From Drosophila miranda (taxonomy: Eukaryota; Arthropoda; Insecta; Diptera; Drosophilidae): 64,000 nt of DNA. This document shows positions 1 to 8,286 of this stretch, in pieces. Below the pieces are notes generated by a model. The model saw nothing but the letters and a program-made list of their open reading frames with translations. It was not told the origin of the DNA and searched no databases. Position 1 is the first letter of the stretch; the number at the start of each line of letters is the position of its first letter. The translations under genes and the position numbers were made by a program. The stretch is taken from positions 13,376,001 through 13,440,000 of the forward strand of contig NC_046673.1 of assembly GCF_003369915.1 (NCBI RefSeq), read 5' to 3'.

Positions 1-749
1 ATACCCCAATACTCATTTTGAGTATCGGGCATAGCTCGCAAATAACTGTTGACACTTTCGGCGTGTCTGATAAAAACCTCTCATTGACGGACACATTGAG
101 AAAATGGACTGAAAAGACCCGATCAAATCTGTTTTTTCTCAACTCGCTCTTCGCTCAAGCAAAGACCGATTTTTTCACTTCTCTTTTGTTCCTGTTTTTC
201 ACTGAGCATCTTGTCGCGAGTGAACGAACAAAGTGTCTTTTGCGTATGTATGCGTGCTTGTACGTGTGATGCTTATGGCAACTATCAATTTTTGTGAATT
301 CTATACGGTTTGACTATTGGAGCTTAAAATGAATCGTGAAAAGCAAAACGAAAATGTTCGTTTGCCAATTTTGCAAATAAATATATGTACATATGTATTA
401 CAATACAATAGCCCAAAAGATGCGGAAAACATGAATAAATAAACATATACACGAAAAAAAAACTAAAAACACTTTACTCAGACACTTTTTTGGTTCTGCT
501 CATCTAAAGACACTTTTGCTGTGAGCGCTTGACCAAAGTGTCTTTCTAAGTTGTTATTGTGAGACACGATCGTGTGTCGGGCTCACCCGAAAACCCGAAA
601 CACATAACACAAGCGATGAGACAAAAAGTGTTCTGCTCAGTGAGAGAGAGACCGTGTGTCTTCGTGGTCTTTTTCGGTTTTGTCAGTGACGAGACAGCAA
701 AGGGAAAAAGTGTTGACCGTCGTTTGCGAGCTATGGTATCGGGTATAAA
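1..749 (-). mobile_element. Edge of a DINE-1-like (HINE) element, interrupted by a MITE
   Basis: Bases 1-29, read on the minus strand, match the 5' terminal palindromic segment of the ~1.1-kb repeat found whole at 13786 and 48487 (tip TTATACCCGATAC). The outermost bases of that tip reappear at 737-749, after a 706-bp insertion. The element therefore continues leftward out of the window, and only its 5' end is visible. The family assignment rests on the two full copies. Confidence 0.75.
30..735. mobile_element. 706-bp MITE with 13-bp TIRs and 8-bp target duplication
   Basis: The ends are a perfect 13-bp inverted pair: CATAGCTCGCAAA at 30-42 and TTTGCGAGCTATG at 723-735. Similarity continues inward imperfectly for about 20 more bases. 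The element is flanked by the direct repeat GTATCGGG at 22-29 and 736-743, an 8-bp target-site duplication. It has no convincing transposase frame. The interior is rich in GACACTTT/AAGTGTC motifs in both orientations. An 8-bp duplication fits the hAT or P superfamilies; the sequence alone does not decide between them. The insertion lies inside a DINE-1-like element and is younger than it. Confidence 0.85.
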
Positions 750-756
750 AACTTAC

Positions 757-828
757 TTCCCATACCGGGAATCGAACCCGGGCCTTCTGGGTGAAAGCCA
801 GATATCCTAGCCACTAGACCATATGGGA
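757..828 (-). tRNA. tRNA-Glu-TTC: tRNA-Glu (anticodon TTC)
   Basis: This is a 72-nt gene with a perfect 7-bp acceptor stem (TCCCATA/TATGGGA) and discriminator A. The anticodon stem TCTGG/CCAGA closes the loop CTTTCAC, which reads TTC. The T arm is CCGGG-TTCGATT-CCCGG. A T-run just downstream on the minus strand (plus 746-750) is a Pol III terminator. No intron is present. It forms a tandem pair with the CTC isoacceptor about 200 bp upstream. Confidence 0.97.
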
Positions 829-1029
829 TATGGTGATAGTTGGTCTAAAGTGCGTTTTCTTTGAAATTCCTGTGAGTTGATTATTTTCAATGATGCATTC
901 GCTAATCAGAGCGCACGGAAACCAAAAGCTATAAGTTACTACAACAATTTAAAAATGAAATCAACGTAGACATCAGGAAAATGGAGAAAAAAGAATCAAA
1001 AGCAGAGAAAAAAAGAAGCTTTTGACAGT

Positions 1030-1101
1030 TTCCCATACCGGGAATTGAACCCGGGCCTTCCGGGTGAGAGCCGGATATCCTAACCACTAGACAATATGGG
1101 A
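1030..1101 (-). tRNA. tRNA-Glu-CTC: tRNA-Glu (anticodon CTC)
   Basis: This is a 72-nt gene with acceptor stem TCCCATA/TATGGGA, anticodon stem TCCGG/CCGGA and loop CTCTCAC (anticodon CTC). The T loop is TTCAATT, one base different from the neighbouring tRNA-Glu. A T-run follows on the minus strand, near plus 1009-1015. The anticodon stem differs from the TTC gene by base changes on both sides that keep the pairing. Confidence 0.96.
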
Positions 1102-2035
1102 GATGTGCGCCTGCAGACTAAGGCATAAACATCTGCCAATGTTTGTGCGTCAACCTTAACATTTCCCCATTTACAATGTGTTCGCTGCTATGTATGTACA
1201 TATGTTATGTATTTGGCAATGCCCTTCCATAAGGGCTTTCATTTCGATTGTTCTGGTTTTTGGGGTCTTCAATCTGGGTCTTCAGCACTGTCATCTCATT
1301 TCCCTCAGCAGCGAATCGTTTTTCGTCTGGAGTTTGCTACTCCCTGAGCACTGGGCACAAAGCGTATGGAAGTTAGCTCGAGTACGCTATCCATTGTGCT
1401 TGAAAGGGTTAAAATAGACTTCACTGTTAGCTTATAGATATATTAGGATAGTTTCGTGAATTCAGAACTATGAATTATACACACCTCAAGCACACACTGT
1501 TTGTCCCCCTGGCGCCACTGCAAGGTGGGTCTCACGGCCTTCCTGAAGACCCATTCTTTATATTGGAATCGGTAATCTAGAGTCCGACTGGGATGCCACG
1601 ATTTCAGAAAAGGATGCTGGAAGAGCAGCTAGTTTCAAAATATAATCGACAGTCCTTACGAGTCCTTGCGAGTCCTAATGATCTGATTTTCCGACAATGA
1701 CGGCATTGATGATTTGGTTTTCAAATGTTTACAACAATATAGGTGTAGATTTTCGAATCATTGTTACACACCATAGACTGTAGTCCGTCTTATTCCCATA
1801 AACAAATACTATTCCCCGCTCTACCGTTTCTTTATCTGTCAGACTCTTACATTTCCGGATTCTATCCCCCACATCAGTTCCACAAACATTCTTCCAAGCG
1901 TACCTTAAATCAAAGTTCGTACATTCTGTTTTTAGAAAAATTATTTTTAGATTTATCTGAGCTATAGTTTCAGACCCTACAGTTTCAGGCCGCTGAAAAG
2001 GGATCGAAAAAGAGGGATCGAACAAAAGAAAAACG
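1102..2035. other. Intergenic DNA between the tRNA genes and FPGS
   Basis: About 0.9 kb of non-repetitive, moderately AT-rich sequence. I see no coding signal with a credible start or splice pattern. The 3' half should hold the FPGS promoter and 5' UTR; I could not identify a clear TATA box. Confidence 0.5.
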
Positions 2036-4292
2036 ATGATTTCGTTAATAACAACTATGTCGAAGGTCCGTCGCCGGGGTCCAACGGTCTGGCAGGGCAC
2101 TGCTCACGCGAGCAATAAATTCTTCAAGGGCTACAAGCCCAAGGAGGAACAGGAGCCGGAGTCCTCGGAGGCCCAGCCATCGGTTCCCGGGGATACTAAT
2201 CCGGAAGGGAAAAGAGGAAATACAGGAAATCCAGGAAATAGTCGGCCATTGGCTGGCCACAAGACAGGTAATAATAATATTTATATTTCTATTCCTACTC
2301 CCACTCTGACAAATCCAATTCATATTCCTTTCTCCTGCATATGCACTCTAACCAACTACAGCCGCTTCAGCGCCCAGCTTTTCCGACCAGCGGGCCAAGT
2401 GGAGCAAATATTCAGCCGAAATGCAGCTCAAAGCAAAACTGGCAGCCCAAGGCGGTGTCAAACCAGACCAAGGAGTCGTTGGCGTGGGCGTGGGCGTGGG
2501 CGTGGGCGTTGGCCCAAGCATGGGGCCGACTCCCGGACAATCTAACTGGCAGCAGCAGCAGCAGTCGATGCAAAATAAGGCAGAGGGCGATAATGAAACC
2601 AAAGGCTCCTCAGCCGAGGATCAGCGCAAGTCCTGGATGAATCGCATGCACGGCTCACAGAAGAACCAGGCCCAGCTTCTTAAGGAATTGAGTGCCAAGC
2701 AGCAGGCGGGACGGGACCTTCAACTGAAAAAGATGCAGCAGGTTAGCAAGGCTTCAGCTGCAGCTGCAGCGGCATCCGTAGGACCCAATAAATCTGCCGC
2801 AGATCCCCAAGAGCCGGAGGAGCAGGCCAAGTCGCCCGAGCGTATGGCCTACCTGGAGGCCGTCCGACGGTTGAACATCTTTCATTCCTTCGAGCCTGTG
2901 CTCGGTCGCATGCGGTCGAAGATGAGCAAAGCTCAGGTGGATCCTTTCATAAAACACACCCTGGATCTCCTGCACAAGATGGGTGTATCCAAGGAACAAT
3001 TGGAGAGCATTCCAGTCATTCAGGTGGCAGGGTCGAAGGGTAAAGGAACCACGTGTGGCATTGTGCAGAATATCTTGATGGCGCATGGCATCAAGACCGG
3101 CCTTCTTTGCTCCCCGCACCTCATATATTCGTACGAGAGAATCCGCATCAATGGGGAGCCTCTGAGCGAGGCTCAGTTCACCGAGCTAATCCACAAAATC
3201 TATCCGGAGCTGGCTGACATGGATCCCACACCGGCTCACAGCCAAATCTTGACGGCCATGGCCTTCCGGGCGTTCCGCGACGCGAATGTGGATGTTGCCA
3301 TTGTGGAGGTGGGCCGTGGAGGCGCCAGCGATTCCACCAACATCACCTTGCATGCGAAAACCATCGGCATCAGCACTCTGGGCTGGGAGCAGGGCTCCAA
3401 CCTGAGCGAGTCCATGCGGGACATTGCCTGGGCCAAGGGAGAAATCATGAAGCCGGCGGCCACCATCTTCACAAATGTGAGCCAGCCGGAGTGCTGTGAG
3501 GTCCTGGCTCAGAAGGCGAAGCAGATGGGCGCCAAGCTCCACCGTGTCCCGACATTCAATGCGCTGACCGAGGCAAATCCCAGCCACAAGCGTTTTCTCA
3601 CCAAGGCCAACCACTCCGTAAAGTTGAATGCCTCATTGGCCACCCAGCTGGCCTACGACTACCTCAGACGCCACAAGCCCGAGTTTGTGGTGGGCCTGAA
3701 TCTGGACCTGGATCCCAAGTGCACCCAACTGACCCAGGCAGCAATGCGCGGCCTTGAGACCTTTGAGTCGGCGGGACACTTCGATATCGTCAAGCACGAC
3801 ATGTACAACGTCTATTTGGACACTGCCGACTCTGTGGAATCGATGATGGTCTGCCGCGAGTGGTTCTACACTCTCACCCGCTCTCATCGCGCCACAAAGA
3901 TCCTGCTGTACAACAAGACCAGCGATTCCAATGCCAAAGACCTGCTCACCATCCTTCGCTTCAATGTGACCTTCGACGAGGCACACTTTGTGCCCTGCCC
4001 CAACTTCTCAGAGGGCGAAATTTTGCCAGACGAGGAGTGGCATGTCATGGAGGAGCTGCAGCGAGCCAAGCGCAATGCCAGAACCTGGCGAGGCCTGTGC
4101 GAGGAGACCGGCAAAAAGGACACTTCGCAAACGTCCGCCTCCGTCAACGCCTTCTTTGAACACGTTCAAGCCAAATACCGGGACCAAAAATTCGGCATGA
4201 AAAGTGAAGTAGATGTGTTGGTGACGGGATCCCGACCCCTGGTGGCTGCCACCATAACGATGCTCAACAAAATGCGGGGCTTTCCCGGTTAG
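2036..4292 (+). CDS. Fpgs: Folylpolyglutamate synthase (mitochondrial/cytosolic FPGS)
   Basis: The enzyme adds gamma-linked glutamates to tetrahydrofolates, retaining them in cytosol and mitochondria for one-carbon metabolism. Exon 1 is 2036-2267 and exon 2 is 2362-4292 (an acceptor at 2371 is also in frame), giving about 720 residues. The Mur-ligase/FPGS core starts near residue 235. It carries the ATP-binding loop GSKGKGTT at about residue 301, followed by SPHLIYSYERIRING and VGRGGASDSTN, the diagnostic FPGS motifs. An in-frame ATG at 2057 is an alternative start. The N-terminal ~200 residues are unusually long against the ~590-residue human enzyme. They are low-complexity, with a GTGGGC hexanucleotide run encoding Val-Gly repeats near 2481-2510 and Gln and Ala runs. 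The basic N-terminus could act as a mitochondrial targeting signal (inference). The gene converges on the minus-strand histone-like gene, with about 350 bp between stop codons. Confidence 0.93.
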
Positions 4293-4447
4293 TCAGCAGC
4301 GCAGTTCACCGAAAAAATGTTTTCTATATTTTTAATTCTCCCTTATATTAAACACAGTACATATATGTATTTACATATGTATAACGATAATTTGTATCTC
4401 TTCCGATATAGTTTGTCTAAGTCTACCTAATATTTCGTATCCGGCCA

Positions 4448-4648
4448 TCAATCGCGCACATCCACGTTCTCGTTCTCGTTTAGGCCATCGTCGTCGTTAA
4501 GAGCTAGTGCCCTTGCTAGGGCCGTTGTCTTTGCAGGGCTCGACTTGACCTTTGCCACTGGCGGCTTCGCCTTCAGGGTTCCAGTTTTCATCGGTCTTCC
4601 TCCTTCCTCCTTCCTCCTTGCCCTTTGTCCTTTCTCAATGTGCATCAT
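4448..4648 (-). pseudogene. Out-of-frame H1-like basic tail remnant
   Basis: Just after the stop of the chimeric histone gene, a reading frame offset by one base overlaps it at ATGA. It continues with H1-tail-like composition (KAKPPVAKVKSSPAKTTA), then turns acidic. No GT donor that could bridge the two frames by splicing is visible in the tail of exon 2. I infer that the ancestral H1 C-terminal tail once continued here and was cut off by an indel. No histone stem-loop follows it. Confidence 0.5.
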
Positions 4649-5314
4649 CCGCGCCGGGCGGTCTTCTTGGCGGCGTCTGACATTTTCGCTTCATTTCGCA
4701 TTTGGCTTCTTGTTGCGGCTCTGGCCGCCCTTTTGGGGCTTGCTGTATTCTTGGCTTTTCTCTCTTTCTTGGCTTCTTTATCTTTCCGCTCCACAGATGC
4801 TGACAGCTTGAACGAGCCAGACGCACCTGTGCCCGATGTTTCGATCAGCTTTCCATCGGCAACGGCCGACTTCAAATACTTCTTGATGAATGGAGTCAGC
4901 TTCTGGGCATCGCATTTGTATTCGGCCGCAATATACTTCTTGATCGCCAAATATGAAAAGCCACCACGTTCATTCAAGCTCTTAATCGAGGCGTCTACCA
5001 TGTCTCGGGTTGGGGGATGTGATGCTGGGACTGGAACTGGCACTGGGCTTGGGGACTTCTTTGCAGAAGTCTCCGGTGACGGAGAAGCCGATATCCTGGA
5101 TTTGAAATTTGCCGCTGGAGAAACATAAAAAATCAATCAAATATGCGCTGCAGGGCATTCCTTAATAAGAGCTTCAATAAAAGTGCATTTTCTTCTTACC
5201 CCAAAATGATCTTGCGTCGGCCGGAGCACTTTTTCGTGCGGCCCTGTAAGCTGGTCTTTCGGCTGTCGCATTACCGAAGTTCGAGAAACGAGCAGTCGCC
5301 TTGGTTCGGGTCAT
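4645..5314 (-). CDS. Chimeric histone-like gene: H3-tail-like exon spliced to H1 globular domain
   Basis: Exon 1 is 5314-5200 and exon 2 is 5114-4645, separated by an 85-bp intron (GTAAG...TCTCCAG). Phases match and give a 194-residue protein. Exon 2 has no usable upstream ATG of its own. Exon 1 (MTRTKATARFS, later ARKSAPA) aligns without gaps to histone H3 residues 1-31 at about 18 of 31 positions, keeping R2-T3-K4 and A24-A25-R26-K27-S28. Exon 2 holds a short Ser/Pro/Lys linker, then an H1/H5 winged helix (SHPPTRDMVDASIK through GASGSFKLSAS) close to canonical fly H1. A Lys/Arg tail follows and ends at a TGA. The AAAATG context favours 5314 over an upstream ATG at 5320. A TATAATAG motif lies about 70 bp upstream (minus 5392-5382). 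The domain implies nucleosome/linker-DNA binding; the H3-like tail role is unknown. It is divergent to the H2B variant. Intact frames suggest a gene; expression is unproven. Confidence 0.8.
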
Positions 5315-5769
5315 TTTCATGTACCACAATGCACGTCGTACACTTCTAAGCGCAGAATAAGTGGTCGGAGGAATTGCTGATCTATTATATGTGCAGTTTG
5401 TGGAGGGAGTGTTCGATTGAGACTTCGGCCTCGTGCTTCGATTGCATATGCGAGCGAGTCGGACATAAGCGCACTCCTCGGCATCACTCGTGTCTTCAGG
5501 TGTTTGCTATAAATAGAACACTGACCCTCACTCTGCTGCATTTCGGTGTCTTCGGGTGCAAGTGAATCGTAGCCAGTCTGCAATGCAAAGTACCAGGCTA
5601 TCACAAAGACAGCTGGAGAGCATTTTCGGACTCTTTTACCTGGTAGTTTAGTTTGCATTAAACCTGAATAGACTGCTCGCAAAGAAGTATAATGCTGAGC
5701 GCCCCTCACGGCAAGCGTTGTGTTGAGTATTGAGTGAATTTCGAAATCGTGAAACTTCAGTGGGAAAGA
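5315..5769. promoter_or_regulatory. Divergent intergenic promoter between chimeric histone and H2B variant
   Basis: The 455-bp spacer has a minus-strand TATAATAG at 5392-5382 for the chimeric gene. On the plus strand there is TATAAATAG at 5508-5516 and TATAATG at 5688-5694; the latter lies about 80 bp before the H2B ATG and is the better placed. A divergent layout with TATA boxes matches canonical histone pairs. I found no remaining H4 or H2A coding sequence. Confidence 0.5.
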
Positions 5770-6153
5770 ATGCCACCGAAAACTGCAAGCGGGAACGCAA
5801 CCAAGAAGGCTGGAAAGGCACAGAAGAACATCCACATCAACACTACCGACAAGAAGAAGAGGCGCAAGGTCAGGAAGGAGAGCTATGCCATCTATATCTA
5901 CAAAGTTCTGAAGCAAGTCCACCCGGACACTGGTGTCTCCTCCAAGGCGATGAGCATCATGAACAGCTTTGTAAACGATATCTTCGAGCGCATTGCCTCG
6001 GAAGCCTCTCGTTTGGGTCACTACAACAAAAAGTCCACCATCACAAGTCGGGAAATCCAAACGGCTGTGCGGCTACTTCTGCCGGGAGAGCTGGCCAAGC
6101 ACGCCGTCAGTGAGGGAACCAAGGCCGTCACGAAGTACACCAGCTCTAAGTAA
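5770..6153 (+). CDS. Histone H2B variant (single-copy, off-cluster)
   Basis: An intronless 127-residue frame that begins [19 protein letters not shown]. The histone-fold core is almost canonical fly H2B ([21 protein letters not shown], then [20 protein letters not shown]), ending AVTKYTSSK with the ubiquitin-acceptor lysine kept. Differences cluster in the N-terminal tail, which has a small insertion ([16 protein letters not shown]), with only a few conservative core changes. That pattern argues for a functional protein under constraint rather than a random fossil. It stands outside the canonical histone array, divergent to the H3/H1-like gene. Downstream are both a degenerate histone stem-loop (6196-6209) and an AATAAA (6263-6268), so 3'-end formation could be replication-dependent, polyadenylated, or both. 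A germline-specific role is a reasonable guess but is not shown. Confidence 0.92.
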   Translation: MPPKTASGNATKKAGKAQKNIHINTTDKKKRRKVRKESYAIYIYKVLKQVHPDTGVSSKAMSIMNSFVNDIFERIASEASRLGHYNKKSTITSREIQTAVRLLLPGELAKHAVSEGTKAVTKYTSSK

Positions 6154-6195
6154 ATGCTTTTCACTGCAGAAATATACAAATGTGCGAGTAATTAC

Positions 6196-6232
6196 GCTCT
6201 TGGCAGGGCCCAAAATGTTTGTCATAAAGAAA
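6196..6232 (+). promoter_or_regulatory. Degenerate histone 3'-end stem-loop and purine element
   Basis: 43 nt after the H2B stop, GCTCT-TGGC-AGGGC can form a 5-bp stem (one G-U pair) with a 4-nt loop, like the canonical GGCTCT-TTTC-AGAGCC. AAAGAAA at 6226-6232 sits where the histone downstream element is expected. The loop sequence and stem length deviate from the consensus, so binding by SLBP and U7 snRNP may be weak or lost. Confidence 0.55.
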
Positions 6233-6539
6233 TAGAATTTAGCATACTGTGAAACAATTACAAATAAATTTATAGTCTAATTAATATCTTGAATTGGATC
6301 TTATACAAATGTACAGTACAGAAGCAGTACATTTACTGCATCGTGATGGACGTCGCTCAAGTAGCTCTGGAACCCGAAGCTTTTAGTACCTCTAGAGTCT
6401 TGATCGAACCTTCCTGTGTGATTCTGCTACACATGTGATACTCATATAGCTGTTTGTGTAATTACCCAAATACAAATATAATTGTGGCAAAATTTATTAT
6501 AGAAACATACATATTTATTTATTTATCTTATTAAAAATT

Positions 6540-7045
6540 ATCTGCTAATAATGGAAGTAAGTTACAAAAGGAGGAAAGAAGATAAGTTAAAAGTTTGTTA
6601 AACTTACGTGATTATAAATATTACATGCTATAAGCTTAAGGGATAGTACAGGAGATAAGGTATGACAGAGGGAGTTATAGTTGTGGCATATAACCCTAAA
6701 AGGTTCATAATTGGCATAATTAGACCTACATATGGGTAAGCGGATTGGCCTAAAAGTACGGGTAGGTCTAGATGGAACGGTAAAGTCAATCTGACCCAAG
6801 AGAGTTTGGGAGTCAACAATCCCGAGAAGGAGCTTGTGCACAAACATTACCCCATTACATATTCTGCGATAGTGCAGCGACGGCAGGTCAGTTAGATTTA
6901 GTCTAGACCGGTAGGGTGGCAAGATTCTACCCGAGTCCCAGCTTAAGTTACGAAGGGCAAAAATTCAAAATTGCTTTTGCAAGGATTCAATAACAACCTG
7001 CTGCTCTTTATACTGCGGGCTCCATATAGAGGCACAGAATATCAT
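6540..7045 (-). mobile_element. LINE 3' fragment (CR1/Jockey-like RT C-terminus)
   Basis: Minus-strand translation gives the same C-terminal reverse-transcriptase region as the larger LINE at 17975. Shared blocks include PPYRSRLNLTDLPSL, LPICRSNYANYEPFRV and NYNSLCH. The piece is 5'-truncated, frame-disrupted near its 5' edge, and ends in an A/T-rich AATAAATAAATA-type tail near 6520-6540. It is a dead insertion between the H2B variant and the small membrane-protein gene. Confidence 0.8.
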
Positions 7046-7494
7046 ATGAAAGCCTACAAAACCCCTCAATAAAAGTCTGCATCACATACATATATGTGTA
7101 CATAGTATTATAGAGAGTATACATATAATCTCTATATGTAGAGTATTTCTTTTTCTTTCTTTCTTTCCCAATCGCTCTATCGCTCCGTCTCGCTCTCTTC
7201 TAGGCTTTGCTGAATAGGTGTGCCCTCACTATTATGAAGCATATACAATATATTCGTTGGCGCTACACTGGACGAGGATGAGGATGATTCACGAGGAAAA
7301 GGGTATACCTAAAGTAAGGATCAACTGGTTTTGTATTAGTCCGCAAACAATAGTAGATAGTCTTGTTACAGCGTCACCAGCTTTAATTAATATTGTACAT
7401 AAATTTAGAACGGAATAAAAATGTTTAACAAACTATGGTATGGGGTTTGCGTATAGAGACTTAAGCAGTTCATCATTTTCTTCGACTGTTCCAC
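7046..7494. other. Intergenic low-complexity stretch
   Basis: ATACATATG-type repeats and a (TTTC)n/CT-rich tract near 7141-7200. A short open frame at 7218-7418 has no family resemblance. I see no gene here. Confidence 0.4.
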
Positions 7495-7707
7495 TCACTC
7501 GCACCGGACGTCGTACGAGTGGCATTGGCCCATGTCCGAACTTATGGTGAGGTATAAGCCCACGCACAAGCTGACCACGACTATGAAGACAACCAACCAG
7601 TAGACCACACGCCAGAAGGGCCAGTACGAAACCTTTGGCTCTGGTGGATGCATACTATCGGCGCTACGAGACGTCCTGCGGCGTCTGTGTCTTATTCTGT
7701 TGCCCAT
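7495..7707 (-). CDS. Small single-pass membrane protein, 70 residues
   Basis: The frame starts at an ATG in a strong fly context (CAAAATGG). It encodes an Arg-rich N-terminus (RIRHRRRRTSRS), a Pro-containing juxtamembrane segment, one strong hydrophobic helix at about residues 31-53 (WRVVYWLVVFIVVVSLCVGL), and a short tail with two cysteines. The basic flank before the helix suggests the N-terminus is cytosolic (type II or tail-anchored topology). I do not recognise the family. It lies about 580 bp downstream of the xmas stop on the same strand, so it could share a transcript or use its own promoter in 7710-8090. A longer overlapping frame (7664-8038) is probably its 5' UTR. Reality as a gene is likely but unproven. 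Confidence 0.55.
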   Translation of the reverse strand: MGNRIRHRRRRTSRSADSMHPPEPKVSYWPFWRVVYWLVVFIVVVSLCVGLYLTISSDMGQCHSYDVRCE

Positions 7708-8286
7708 TTTGCCTGGTATTTAAGTTTCGATATCTCCAGCTAGACAAAGTTTCCGTTTCCAGTTGCCACCTGCTATAGTTGATTATATTCTCCCTGGCAA
7801 CTCGATATGTACCTGACCTGAACCTGTCACTCATGCCATTCGATTTGACTGACAGGGCTATTCTATCCGTTACTCCGTTGCTCCATCTACCTTGGACCAG
7901 AGGACCACCGAGGTTGCCTGGGCAACCGAAGAAAATCCTATGGATTATGCAGGGGTTGTACACTTGCCCCTTCCAACAATTATTCAAATAAGAGTTCGAC
8001 GGCATAGACGGACTACTATTGCGGTGGACGATGCTCATAAGACAGACGCAGGTTCGGAGGCGGCTATGGTCTGCTCTTGTAGTTCTATTTATTTATATTA
8101 ATTAATTATTAGTCGTTTTCTAACTAAACAAAAAGTGTTCCTCCTGTTTTGGTGAAACTGTCATTCGGAGTATAACCAATAAAAAGAAAAGGGATTGGGA
8201 TTGTGATGGGAATCGGTGCACATAGAACACATAAATAGACCTACAGGCGATTGTACGTGTAATCGACTCTTAATCTTAATCTAGCG

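Noticed and set aside
5317-6060. 247-codon minus-strand frame over the H2B variant
   Set aside because: Mostly the antisense of H2B plus spacer; I searched it for H2A or H4 remains and found no histone motif.
7664-8038. 124-codon minus-strand frame overlapping the small membrane protein
   Set aside because: Different frame, no domain; best explained as 5' UTR of the downstream smORF or spacer.
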